Shown one piece after another: positions 1-8,732 of a DNA stretch of 64,000 nucleotides (position 1 is its first letter; every line of letters starts with the position of its first letter). The notes beneath the pieces were generated by a model. It did not search any database, had not been told where the DNA came from, and worked only from the letters and a program-made list of their open reading frames with translations. The stretch comes from Gemmatimonadales bacterium UBA2989. Its GTDB lineage: Bacteria; Gemmatimonadota; Gemmatimonadetes; Longimicrobiales; Gaopeijiaceae. A program made the translations under genes and the position numbers. The stretch lies in assembly GCA_002346625.1 (NCBI GenBank), contig DEAF01000034.1:1-64000 (forward strand), written 5' to 3'.

Positions 1-12
1 CTGCGTAGAAAT

Positions 13-1086
13 ATGCTTGAGTACACACCTAAAGTTGCAAGTGCTACAACTCCTCTGCTAGAGCGAGTCGAAGAGTTTATTCCTGAAATTGAGTGGCCAT
101 TAGTGGCTCCTCACATTTATGCTATTAACGAACTGAAGAAATCAAAGAATGCAGTCATTCTAGCCCACAACTATCAAACTCCTGATATCTATCACTGCGT
201 AGCAGATTTCGTTGGGGATTCATTGCAGTTGGCGGTTCAGGCACAACGGACAGATGCAGATGTCATTGTCCAGGCAGGTGTACATTTTATGGCTGAGACC
301 TCTAAGCTCATGTCACCTCAAAAGACAGTATTGATTCCTAGTCTAGATGCAGGCTGCTCTTTAGCTGCATCAATAACTGGCAATGACGTAAAGCTTCTTA
401 AAGAAAAATATCCTGGAGTTCCAGTAGTCACTTATGTGAATACGTCTGCAGATGTGAAGGCGGAATCTGATATTTGCTGCACTTCTTCTAACGCTGTCGC
501 AATAGTGGAATCTTTAGGCGTTGATCGAGTGATCCTTCTTCCTGATGAATATCTTACCAAGAACGTAGCAACTCAGACCGAAGTTGAAGTAATTGCATGG
601 AAAGGGCGTTGCGAGGTTCATGAGCGCTTTACAGTTGAAGAAATTCAGCAATACCGAAGTAATATCCCCAATTTGGTTGTACTCGCTCACCCAGAATGCT
701 CACCAGACCTTATTTCGGAAGCAGATTACACTGGATCTACAGCAGGTATGATAGGTTATGTTAAAGAAAACTTACCTCCCCGTGTTATGATGGTTACCGA
801 GTGCTCAATGAGTGACAATGTAGCTGCTGAGACTCAAGGTGTTGAATTTGTGAGACCTTGTAATATTTGTCCTCACATGAAACAGATTACTCTACAGAAT
901 ATTCTTGAAAGCCTACAGTTCATGCGTTATGAGATTACAATTCCAGATAGTGTAGCAATACGTGCCCGGAAATCAGTACAGCGCATGGTTGATCTACGCA
1001 TAACGGGGGGAGGATTCTCGAACGGTGTGACTTCTGAGGTTATAGTAGAGGAGCGTAATACTGTTGGATCTGGCAGCAGGTCTTAG
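13..1086 (+). CDS. nadA: Quinolinate synthase NadA
   Basis: NadA condenses iminoaspartate with dihydroxyacetone phosphate to quinolinate in de novo NAD synthesis, using a [4Fe-4S] cluster in the cytoplasm. The 357-residue protein has the AHNYQ segment near residue 51 and candidate cluster cysteines at C115 (DAGCSLA), C200 (GRCEVH) and C286 (CPHMK). It is close to the family's usual length. nadC follows 12 bases downstream, so the two form a NAD operon. The frame is open to the left edge of the window, so a slightly longer N-terminus cannot be excluded; the ATG at 13 gives a normal-sized protein. Confidence 0.96.
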   Translation: MLEYTPKVASATTPLLERVEEFIPEIEWPLVAPHIYAINELKKSKNAVILAHNYQTPDIYHCVADFVGDSLQLAVQAQRTDADVIVQAGVHFMAETSKLMSPQKTVLIPSLDAGCSLAASITGNDVKLLKEKYPGVPVVTYVNTSADVKAESDICCTSSNAVAIVESLGVDRVILLPDEYLTKNVATQTEVEVIAWKGRCEVHERFTVEEIQQYRSNIPNLVVLAHPECSPDLISEADYTGSTAGMIGYVKENLPPRVMMVTECSMSDNVAAETQGVEFVRPCNICPHMKQITLQNILESLQFMRYEITIPDSVAIRARKSVQRMVDLRITGGGFSNGVTSEVIVEERNTVGSGSRS

Positions 1087-1098
1087 GGTCTGAACTGT

Positions 1099-1971
1099 AT
1101 GTCTCCTCAGGCCTCAGAGTGTGATGTTCCATCACTCTCCAAAATCCTTGTTGAGGGTTTTGTACGTCGCGCTCTAGAGGAAGATCTCGGTCAAGCTGGT
1201 GATATCACTTCATACTCAGTTGTTTCTCATTCGGATTTAGCAAAAGCTAAGATTGTTGCCAGAGAAGAAGGTGTCATGGCTGGGATTCAGGCTGCTACTT
1301 TAGCATTTAATCTTGCAGATACAGAACTCAATGTTTCCATCGTCAAGAGTGATGGGACAATTTTGGAAAAAGGAGATGTGGTTGCTGTGGTGGAAGGCCT
1401 GGCTTTACCGATTCTGACTGCGGAACGTACTGCTTTAAATTTTCTGGCCCATCTATCAGGAATTGCTACAGCTACGAATGAGCTAGTTAATGCTGCCCAA
1501 GGAACAAAGGCTAAGATTCGCTGTACCCGCAAGACCACACCAGGATTACGAATTTTAGAAAAATATGCGGTACGAATCGGTGGCGGTGTGAATCATCGAT
1601 TTGGATTAGATGAAGCTATCTTGATCAAGGATAATCACATAGCTGTTTCTGGTGGAGTTGCTCAAGCCCTTGCAGCAGCTCAAAAATCTAGTGACCCCCT
1701 TACACCTATTGAAGTAGAAGTCGAAAACATTGATCAACTTGATGAGGCAATTGCGGGCGGGGCTACTTCGATTCTTTTGGACAACATGACCTTATCGGGG
1801 TTAAGGGAGGCTGTTACACGTGCTGATGGTAAAGTTATTATGGAAGCTTCAGGCAACGTAACTGTAGACAATGTCAGAGAAATTGCACATACCGGAGTCG
1901 ACTATATATCAAGTGGTTGGATAACTCACTCTGCTCCCGCCTTAGACTTTGGATTAGATTTTTTGGTTTAG
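1099..1971 (+). CDS. nadC: Nicotinate-nucleotide pyrophosphorylase (quinolinate phosphoribosyltransferase)
   Basis: NadC converts quinolinate and PRPP to nicotinate mononucleotide, the step after NadA. The 290-residue protein shows the family's signature stretches: TRKTTPGLR at 143-151, GGGVNHR at 161-167 and KDNH at 177-180, which contribute to the phosphoribosyl and carboxylate binding site. Length is typical. It sits directly behind nadA and is probably co-transcribed. The ATG at 1099 is the first start after the nadA stop. The convergent gene that follows is only 39 bases away. Confidence 0.96.
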   Translation: MSPQASECDVPSLSKILVEGFVRRALEEDLGQAGDITSYSVVSHSDLAKAKIVAREEGVMAGIQAATLAFNLADTELNVSIVKSDGTILEKGDVVAVVEGLALPILTAERTALNFLAHLSGIATATNELVNAAQGTKAKIRCTRKTTPGLRILEKYAVRIGGGVNHRFGLDEAILIKDNHIAVSGGVAQALAAAQKSSDPLTPIEVEVENIDQLDEAIAGGATSILLDNMTLSGLREAVTRADGKVIMEASGNVTVDNVREIAHTGVDYISSGWITHSAPALDFGLDFLV

Positions 1972-1975
1972 TACT

Positions 1976-2009
1976 AAAATAATCGATGGTCTTTTGATTT
2001 TATTTTTTA
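1976..2009. terminator. Weak AT-rich hairpin between convergent genes
   Basis: An AAAATAATC arm pairs imperfectly with a GATTTTATTTT-type arm (two-base bulge) in the 39-base gap between nadC and the convergent aminotransferase gene. T runs lie on the plus strand and A runs on the other side, so it could end transcription in both directions. The stem is nearly all A-T, so this is a tentative call. Confidence 0.3.
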
Positions 2010-2010
2010 T

Positions 2011-3327
2011 TTATTCTGACTTTGGCAGTCCTCTCTTTAGTACATATTCCATAGCTTCGATGAAACGGTCTACTTCTTCTAACGTAGAGTATACACTGGG
2101 TGATATCCTTAAGCCTTGAAACTGTGGATGGTTGATAGAAACTGTTAGGATACGGTGTTCATTCCACAACCAGTTCCTTAATATGGACGTATCTTCTCCT
2201 TCGATCTGAACATTGCCGATGCCACAGGCGAATCCATGTTTTAGGCTGGTGTGGATACGAATTCTATCGTGTTCCAGGAGTCTTTTTGCCCATCTGTCTC
2301 TAAGATACACCAATCTTTCAGTCTTGCGCTTAGATCCAATTCCCTGATGAAAAGTAAGAGCCTCAGCGATAGCTAAATGATTAGCTGCTGGGTGTGTGCC
2401 AATTTCTTCAAATTTACGGATGTTATTGTTCATTTTATTGCTAGCTGCCATAAGTGGCCAAATATTGGGTATGACTTCTCGTCGAACGTACAATAATCCT
2501 GTCCCATGAGGTGCAAAAAGCCATTTATGTAGACTTGTGGAATAATTATCACAATTCAAATCTGAAATCTTGAAGTCGAAGTGTGCCAGGGCATGAGCAC
2601 CGTCTACAATCACAGGTATTTTATGTCCACGTGCCATAGTTACTACGTCTCTTACTGGTAAAATTTGGCCGGTGAGGTTTATCATATGACACATTAGTAT
2701 TAGCCGTGTTTTTTCGGTTATACCTTTTTCGAAACATCTAACGATCTCGCTATTATCTTCTGCAGGTACAGGGAGCTCTATCTGCTTCAATACAATTCCT
2801 TCACGTCGTTCACGTTGTTTGAAGGTAGTGAGCATACGACCGTAATCTTGAGTTGAAGTAAGTACTTCGTCCCCCTTATTTAAGTCATATCCTAACTGGC
2901 AAATTTGGAGACTTTCAGAAGCTCCTCTTGTGATACAGATCTCTTCTGATTCGACATCCCATTCTCGGGCCATTCGTTTGCGAACTGTTTCTTGTTGAGG
3001 TTCTAAGATGTCCCACATAGTGTAGGATGGAGCAAGATTTGAAAAATCCAAGTGACGCTTCATTGCTTCCTGTACAAATGCTGGAGAAGGGCTGACTCCT
3101 CCATTATTGAAATTGATCAGACTGCGGTCCACCGTGAATGCTTTTGCAATTTCATACCAGTAGTCTTCATTTTGAGCTACTTCCTTAGGGCTGCCAGAGT
3201 AATTGGATAGAGACTCTATAATTTCTGGAGCCGAAGAACGGAAAGCGGCTGGTGTTCCTGGAATCCCTTTGATAGTCACTGCTGCTGGAAGAGATATTTT
3301 GGCTAAGAATTCGCGTCGTGTTGACAT
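2011..3327 (-). CDS. Class V aminotransferase-fold PLP enzyme with Tat-type signal
   Basis: This is a fold-type I PLP enzyme of the class V group (isopenicillin N epimerase/cysteine desulfurase-like). K268 in SLHKWLFAPHG is the likely Schiff-base lysine and D242 in VDGAHALAH the likely pyridine-N ligand. The N-terminus reads MSTRREFLAKISLPAAV, a twin-arginine pattern, so the folded holoenzyme is probably exported. I chose the ATG at 3327 because GAGGTG lies four bases before it; an upstream ATG at 3339 has no Shine-Dalgarno. The gene stands alone between convergent nadC and divergent rnz. The substrate is unknown. Exported relatives are known in environmental bacteria, but their function is not established. 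Confidence 0.85.
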   Translation of the reverse strand: MSTRREFLAKISLPAAVTIKGIPGTPAAFRSSAPEIIESLSNYSGSPKEVAQNEDYWYEIAKAFTVDRSLINFNNGGVSPSPAFVQEAMKRHLDFSNLAPSYTMWDILEPQQETVRKRMAREWDVESEEICITRGASESLQICQLGYDLNKGDEVLTSTQDYGRMLTTFKQRERREGIVLKQIELPVPAEDNSEIVRCFEKGITEKTRLILMCHMINLTGQILPVRDVVTMARGHKIPVIVDGAHALAHFDFKISDLNCDNYSTSLHKWLFAPHGTGLLYVRREVIPNIWPLMAASNKMNNNIRKFEEIGTHPAANHLAIAEALTFHQGIGSKRKTERLVYLRDRWAKRLLEHDRIRIHTSLKHGFACGIGNVQIEGEDTSILRNWLWNEHRILTVSINHPQFQGLRISPSVYSTLEEVDRFIEAMEYVLKRGLPKSE

Positions 3328-3601
3328 CAGGCACCTCATACAGGTAGTGGCTTAGCTCGACATATAAAAATCAGAATATGCCTAGTTCTCTATACCGTCC
3401 AGCCGTTTTTGTAAGACTTAACTATTAATTGGAACAATAAATTCTCAATCAGAATACCAAAAGGGCTGAGATGATCGTCAACGTTCACAACATGGGTGAC
3501 CTTTACACTTTTATGTTAAACTCTTCTGACGCGTGCTACCGAGGGCTAACTTTGCTATTAATTGTATCTTACATACAGTCAATGGTTGGGTAGGGACATA
3601 T

Positions 3602-4543
3602 ATGATCAGAGTAACTTTTCTAGGAACTGCGGCAGCTCGTCCTACGGTCCGTCGTAATGTTAGCTCTATAGCTGTTCAAAGAGGAGGAGATGTTTTCCTC
3701 TTTGACTGTGGTGAAGGCACCCAAAGGCAGATGATGCGTTATGCTACGGGGTTTGCTCTAAATGAGATTTTCATTACGCATTTACATGCAGATCATTTTT
3801 TAGGAATTACTGGTCTATTAAGGACAATGTCCCTCCAGGACAGAACTGAACCTTTGCATATATATGGACCACCTGGGTCTTGTGATACACTCCAGGATGT
3901 TGTGGGATTGGGTGTGGGTCGGGTTTCGTTTCCATTGACGATTCAAGATCTCAAAATTAATGAGCGTGTTTCTCATAATGAATACGACATATTGGCTTTT
4001 CGTGTTAACCATGGTAAGGAGGCAGTGGGTTATGCTCTCATAGAACACGATCGTCCAGGACGTTTTAATGTTAATCTTGCTCATGATTTAGGTATTCCAG
4101 AGGGGCCTCTTTGGGGAAAGCTACACAGTGGTCAAAATATTGAGTTAAATGGTCAGGTAATTAAAGCTACTGAAATAGTAGGTGATCCTCGTCCTGGTAG
4201 GGTTATAGTTTACACTGGAGACACTCGTCCTACAGATAGTGTCATAGAGGTAGCGACTGGAGCAAATCTGCTTATACATGAAGCCACCTTTGGTGAAGAA
4301 GCATCCGAAAGAGCTCATAATACTTATCATAGTACTGCACGAGGGGCTGCCTCTTTGGCCCTCAAGGCATCTGTTGGTCGTCTTTATCTGACCCATATCT
4401 CTGCTCGTTATTCTGATGATCCTTCTCTACTGGAACAAGAAGCTAGAGAAGTCTATCCTGAAGCCGTGATAGCTCGAGACGGAATGGTTTTGGAGATACC
4501 CCATAATGATCATAATGGAAAATGTTCGGACTTGGAGGTATGA
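3602..4543 (+). CDS. rnz: Ribonuclease Z (tRNA 3'-processing metallo-beta-lactamase)
   Basis: RNase Z cleaves the 3' trailer of tRNA precursors. The 313-residue protein carries the zinc motif HLHADH at 60-65, with further ligands H137, D207 (GDTRPTD), H226 (IHEATF) and H265 (THISARY), the order expected for the short bacterial form. The start at 3602 (MIRVTFLGTAAARP) matches family N-termini and follows a GGTAGGGAC purine stretch. An in-frame extension back to 3533 looks spurious. It is followed three bases later by aroA and heads the run rnz-aroA-cmk. Confidence 0.94.
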   Translation: MIRVTFLGTAAARPTVRRNVSSIAVQRGGDVFLFDCGEGTQRQMMRYATGFALNEIFITHLHADHFLGITGLLRTMSLQDRTEPLHIYGPPGSCDTLQDVVGLGVGRVSFPLTIQDLKINERVSHNEYDILAFRVNHGKEAVGYALIEHDRPGRFNVNLAHDLGIPEGPLWGKLHSGQNIELNGQVIKATEIVGDPRPGRVIVYTGDTRPTDSVIEVATGANLLIHEATFGEEASERAHNTYHSTARGAASLALKASVGRLYLTHISARYSDDPSLLEQEAREVYPEAVIARDGMVLEIPHNDHNGKCSDLEV

Positions 4544-4546
4544 CGA

Positions 4547-5884
4547 GTGGCTATTATTAGAGTTCCAGGTGATAAGTCTATTTCTCAACGTGCTCTAATT
4601 TTAGCGTCTCTTGCTACAGGAAGTAGTAGATTGGAAGGGATCCTTTCGGCTAAGGATATTCAAGCTACGGCTGTGTCTTTGAGGAAGTTAGGTGTGTGTA
4701 TTCCATCCATCCCCGATGATGGATCTGAAATTCAAGTTCCGGGTTTAGGTTTCCGGGGTTTTCAAGAGCCAGATGATTTTTTGGATTTTCAGAACAGCGG
4801 AACCGGGGCTCGAATTATGTTAGGTGTTCTGTCTGGCCAAAAATTCACAACTAAGGTTACGGGTGACGAGTCTCTTTGCAGTAGGCCAATGGATAGGATA
4901 ATTCATCCGCTTTCTCGGATGGGTGCTATTTTTTGCGAACTAAAAAATCCTGATAGATTGCCTATGGAAGTGACAGGATCTTCTCTTAAGAGTTTGACTC
5001 ACACTTCACCTGTGTCGAGTGCTCAGGTTAAAAGTGCTCTTATTTTGGCGGGGCTTGTGGGAGAAGTTCCTGTATCCGTGTCAGAGCCAAATTGTTCACG
5101 AGATCATACAGAGCGCATATTAAGAATGGCAGGGGTCTCTATTGTCTCCTATGAAAGTGATGGTCGTTGGCAGATAGATTTAAAATCTCCTGAGTCCACA
5201 ATGAGTGCCCTGGATATAGAAGTTCCTGGAGATTTTTCTTCTGCTGCTTTCTTTGTGATTCTTGCTCTACTTGGTGGCATCAAGGATGGATTGGTAATAG
5301 AGAATGTTGGGCTAAATCCTACCAGAATTGGACTTCTGTCGGTTCTGTCTCGCATGGGATCTAAAATAGAAATAGTTCAATATGATCACGGTTGGTCAGC
5401 TGATTCAGAGCCGATTGGAGAAATTCACGTTGTACCATCGATGCTCCAATCTACGGATGTCACTGCACATGAAGTATCTTCTATGATTGATGAGTTCCCT
5501 GTTTTTGCAGCAGCAGCAGCATGTGCTTCAGGAGTAACTAAAATTACAGGGGCTTCAGAACTCAGACTCAAAGAGTCTGATCGAATCAAAGCGATTGTTA
5601 ATAATCTAAGAGCTGTTGGAGTGGAGGTTGATGAGTTCGATGATGGTTTTGAGATAGTGGGTACCGACAGACCTCTTAATGGATTTGTTCTAAGCTATAA
5701 CGATCATCGTATTGCTATGGCTTTTGGGATATTAGGGGCTCTTGATGGCAACAAAATTGAAATGGAAAATATGTCAGTTGTAGATATCAGTTTCCCAGGA
5801 TTTTGGGAAATCCTGAAACAAGTGTCTTCAAAATCAGATGGATCTAGATTTAATCACTCAGAAGGTGTTCCAGGGGTAGGCTGA
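4547..5884 (+). CDS. aroA: 3-phosphoshikimate 1-carboxyvinyltransferase (EPSP synthase)
   Basis: AroA transfers the enolpyruvyl group of PEP to shikimate-3-phosphate in aromatic amino acid synthesis. Seen motifs are GDKSISQRA at 8-16 (the usual His before Arg-Ala is Gln here), NSGTGAR at 83-89 and RPMDRIIHPL at 113-122, plus an IDEFPV segment that carries the catalytic Asp. Its 445 residues suit the family. The start is GTG, three bases after the rnz stop. cmk follows five bases after its stop, an aroA-cmk-rpsA order seen in many bacteria. Confidence 0.96.
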   Translation: MAIIRVPGDKSISQRALILASLATGSSRLEGILSAKDIQATAVSLRKLGVCIPSIPDDGSEIQVPGLGFRGFQEPDDFLDFQNSGTGARIMLGVLSGQKFTTKVTGDESLCSRPMDRIIHPLSRMGAIFCELKNPDRLPMEVTGSSLKSLTHTSPVSSAQVKSALILAGLVGEVPVSVSEPNCSRDHTERILRMAGVSIVSYESDGRWQIDLKSPESTMSALDIEVPGDFSSAAFFVILALLGGIKDGLVIENVGLNPTRIGLLSVLSRMGSKIEIVQYDHGWSADSEPIGEIHVVPSMLQSTDVTAHEVSSMIDEFPVFAAAAACASGVTKITGASELRLKESDRIKAIVNNLRAVGVEVDEFDDGFEIVGTDRPLNGFVLSYNDHRIAMAFGILGALDGNKIEMENMSVVDISFPGFWEILKQVSSKSDGSRFNHSEGVPGVG

Positions 5885-5889
5885 CTACT

Positions 5890-6591
5890 GTGAGTGTGGA
5901 TTCCGATATCGTTTGTGGCCCAATAATTACTATTGATGGTCCGGCTGGCTCTGGTAAGACTACTACAGCAAAAGAGTTGGCAAGCCGCTTGAGCTTTCGC
6001 CATCTTGATTCTGGTGCACTCTATCGTGCTATTACTTATGCTTTAGTGAAGGAAGGCATCCCTCCTGAAAGATGGATTTCATTAGTCGATACTGATCTCG
6101 ATAATATTGGGGTTAACGTAAGTCTTGAAGATGCTAAGATCGGTATTTGCCTTAATGGCGAACCTCTTTTCTCTGAACTGCGGACCACTGAAGTAACCGA
6201 ATGTGTTCCAGTTGTTGCAAGCTTAAAGGTGGTTCGTGAATGGTTGCTTGGTATCCAGAGGAAAATAGGTATGCTTGGCAATCTCGTGGCAGATGGTCGA
6301 GATATGGGTGCGGTCGTTTTTCCTGAAGCTGACTTAAAAATATTTTTGGTTGCTGACCTTGAGGCTAGGGCACGCCGTCGGTTGCTCCAAAATTTTGTTG
6401 TTTCACCAAGTCCAGAAGAGATTATGACTGAAGCAAAGATAATTAAAAATAGAGACTTTACTGATACCGCCCGTGAATTTTCTCCGCTCCGTCGCCCGAA
6501 GGATTCATTTGAATTGGATACGACATCTCTATCTTTTGAAGAGCAAGTTTCACTCATCTTAAGTATGGCAGAAGACTTGACTACTATATAA
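5890..6591 (+). CDS. cmk: Cytidylate kinase
   Basis: Cmk phosphorylates CMP and dCMP to the diphosphates. The 233-residue protein has the P-loop GPAGSGKTT at 17-25, the DSGALYRA nucleotide-monophosphate motif at 40-47 and DGRDMGAVVFP at 135-145. It begins with GTG five bases after aroA. The rpsA leader follows, so cmk and rpsA may share a transcript, as in E. coli. Confidence 0.95.
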   Translation: MSVDSDIVCGPIITIDGPAGSGKTTTAKELASRLSFRHLDSGALYRAITYALVKEGIPPERWISLVDTDLDNIGVNVSLEDAKIGICLNGEPLFSELRTTEVTECVPVVASLKVVREWLLGIQRKIGMLGNLVADGRDMGAVVFPEADLKIFLVADLEARARRRLLQNFVVSPSPEEIMTEAKIIKNRDFTDTAREFSPLRRPKDSFELDTTSLSFEEQVSLILSMAEDLTTI

Positions 6592-6596
6592 GGCTC

Positions 6597-6727
6597 GGAT
6601 AGCTTTTTCTGCTATCCTATAAAGGATAGGATTTTAATTGTCTTTCTTAATACTTTAACCTGGATCCAAGCTTTGTCGCTTGACCCAGCAATATCAGGTG
6701 CTGGCTGTTCAAGCCAGCAGATTAACC
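6597..6727 (+). promoter_or_regulatory. Structured rpsA leader with alternative hairpins
   Basis: Directly seen: a segment at 6611-6618 can pair upstream (GGATAGC 6597-6603 with GCTATCC 6611-6617) or downstream (CTATCCT 6612-6618 with AGGATAG 6623-6629), so the two hairpins exclude each other. Then CAAGC 6667-6671 pairs with GCTTG 6678-6682. CCAGCA 6685-6690 can pair with TGCTGG 6699-6704, which competes with TGCTGGCT 6699-6706 pairing to AGCCAGCA 6712-6719. No Shine-Dalgarno precedes the ATG. In E. coli the rpsA initiation region is likewise folded into hairpins with a poor SD and is repressed by S1. The same role here is inference. Confidence 0.6.
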
Positions 6728-8719
6728 ATGGCTAATCAAGAGACCCCCCCTCCAGAGATTCCCGAATCTAATTCTTCAGAATATACAGCAGAATCTGATT
6801 CTGAAAGTTCTGAGATAACATCTGAGGCTAGTGTTGAGGATGTAGGATTGTCGTCCACAGAAAAGGGCATTTCCCCCGAACTCTTCGCAGATCCTTATGG
6901 AGAAGATGAACTTGATATTTCTGCCGAAGATTTTGAAGCAATGCTTGCTCAGCATGCCGATTCCATAGGAGGCTTCTGTGAGGGAGATATCGTAAATGCA
7001 AATGTTATTCAAATTACAGATACGATGGTCATCCTCGAATTTGGTTTTAAAAGTGAAGGGGCCGTGGCGTTAGATGAGTTCAAAGAAGCAGATGCGATCG
7101 AAATTGGTCAGCAAGTAGAAGTTCTTCTTGAAAGCTTGGAAGACGATGATGGTGTTGTAGTCCTCTCTAAACGTAAGGCTGATTTTTTACGGGTTTGGGA
7201 GAGAATTCGTGAGGCCCATGAAGCTGGTGAATCTGTGGGGGGTATGTTGACACGAAAGATCAAGGGGGGAGTTACAGTCGATATCATGGGCGTCGATGCG
7301 TTTCTCCCAGGCTCACAAATTGCTCTTCGTCGAGTTCCTAACATCGAAGATCTTTTAGGGCAAACTTTAGATTTTAAGATCATTAAACTCAATAAACGTC
7401 GTCGAAACATAGTAGTTTCACGTCGAGTGATTCTTGAAGAAGAGCGCGAAGAGAAGAGGGACGGTCTAGTAAAAGAATTACTTGTTGGTCAGGTTCGTGA
7501 AGGTGTTGTTAAAAACATTACAGATTTTGGTGCATTTATAGATCTCGGTGGCCTAGATGGACTTTTGCACATCACGGATATGTCGTGGGGAAGAGTGGGT
7601 CATCCGAGTGAAGTTGTAAGTATCGGATCCAAGTTGGATGTGAAAGTTTTGGAAATTGATTGGGATCGTGAGCGTATATCTCTGGGCCTTAAACAGTTAT
7701 TGCCTTATCCCTGGACAGACATAGACAAGAAATATCCAGTAGGATCTAGAGTAAAAGGAAAAGTGGTCTCAATTACAAATTATGGTGCTTTTGTAGAAAT
7801 CCAAAAGGGAGTCGAGGGGTTGGTTCACATTTCTGAAATGTCGTGGACAAGAAATATTAGACATCCTTCAAAAGTTGTTAACATCGGAGACGAAATTGAA
7901 GCAGTGGTTCTGAAGGTTGATTCTGAGGATGAAAAAATTTCCTTGGGAGTTAAGCAGACAGAAGAAGATCCATGGCTAGGACTCCCCGATAGATATCCTC
8001 CAGGAACTCAATTGGATGGCATTGTCCGGAATCTCACCTCTTTTGGAGCCTTTATAGAAATTGATACTGGTATAGATGGCCTTGTGCATGTTTCTGATAT
8101 GAGTTGGACAAAGCGAGTGGAACACCCTTCTGAGATGATACAAAAGGGAGATGAAATAAAAGTGGTGGTTATTAAAGTTGATCCTGAAGCAAAGCGTATT
8201 TCGCTCGGAATTAAACAAGCCCAAGAAGATCCCTGGCCTGAAATTGTCGAAAGTTTCTCTGAAGGTGTTGAACTTGAAGGAATGGTGTCTCGTGTTGGAG
8301 ATAAGGGCGTTATTGTTGATCTGGGTAATAATATTGATGGTTTTGCACCAATCTCGCACACGGGTTTAGGTGAAGGTGGAGTGTTGGCTGAGCATTTTAG
8401 ACCCTACGAATCTCTGAAACTCAAGATTATAGAATCTGATGCTACGAATAGACGCATAGTTTTAGAGGTAACTGAATTGCCTGATAGGATTGATCTGCCT
8501 GATCCTGTTGATTCTGAGGAAGTGGTTGCTGAGGCTGAAGAGGATTCTGAGGTTGAAGCAGTAGCTGATTCTGGGGAAGTGGTTGCTGAGGCTGAAGAGG
8601 AAACTGAGGCTGAAGGGGATTCTGAGGTTGAAGCAGTAGCTGATTCTGAGGAAGTGGTTGCTGAGGCTGAAGAGGATTCTGAGGAAGAGATAGGGGAAGA
8701 GATCAAAGAAGGGGATTAA
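6728..8719 (+). CDS. rpsA: Small ribosomal subunit protein S1
   Basis: S1 binds mRNA and helps load it on the 30S subunit. The 663-residue protein holds six S1 (OB-fold) repeats at about 84-150, 167-233, 252-323, 338-410, 425-497 and 512-583. Repeats 3-5 are the most alike, each with a DFGAF- or NYGAF-like core and ISLG(L/V/I)KQ ends. The first 80 residues and the tail from 594 on are acidic; the tail is built from a DNA repeat (8510-8686). I chose the ATG at 6728 (MANQETPPP); a TTG at 6680 lies inside the leader hairpins and is unlikely. Confidence 0.95.
   Translation: MANQETPPPEIPESNSSEYTAESDSESSEITSEASVEDVGLSSTEKGISPELFADPYGEDELDISAEDFEAMLAQHADSIGGFCEGDIVNANVIQITDTMVILEFGFKSEGAVALDEFKEADAIEIGQQVEVLLESLEDDDGVVVLSKRKADFLRVWERIREAHEAGESVGGMLTRKIKGGVTVDIMGVDAFLPGSQIALRRVPNIEDLLGQTLDFKIIKLNKRRRNIVVSRRVILEEEREEKRDGLVKELLVGQVREGVVKNITDFGAFIDLGGLDGLLHITDMSWGRVGHPSEVVSIGSKLDVKVLEIDWDRERISLGLKQLLPYPWTDIDKKYPVGSRVKGKVVSITNYGAFVEIQKGVEGLVHISEMSWTRNIRHPSKVVNIGDEIEAVVLKVDSEDEKISLGVKQTEEDPWLGLPDRYPPGTQLDGIVRNLTSFGAFIEIDTGIDGLVHVSDMSWTKRVEHPSEMIQKGDEIKVVVIKVDPEAKRISLGIKQAQEDPWPEIVESFSEGVELEGMVSRVGDKGVIVDLGNNIDGFAPISHTGLGEGGVLAEHFRPYESLKLKIIESDATNRRIVLEVTELPDRIDLPDPVDSEEVVAEAEEDSEVEAVADSGEVVAEAEEETEAEGDSEVEAVADSEEVVAEAEEDSEEEIGEEIKEGD
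8510..8686 (+). repeat. Tandem in-frame repeat encoding the acidic S1 tail
   Basis: Two and a half copies of a unit of 57-75 bases lie in the 3' end of rpsA: 8510-8566, 8567-8641 (carrying an extra 18-base piece) and a partial copy from 8642. The units encode DSEEVVAEAEE followed by DSEVEAVA, all in frame. The copies are nearly identical, which suggests recent slippage or unequal exchange. Copy number may vary between strains. Confidence 0.85.
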
Positions 8720-8732
8720 GGTAGGATCGCCC

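Noticed and set aside
6036..6557. 173-codon minus-strand open frame
   Set aside because: It lies entirely inside cmk, is rich in Ser/Arg as expected from antisense reading, and has no recognisable motif.
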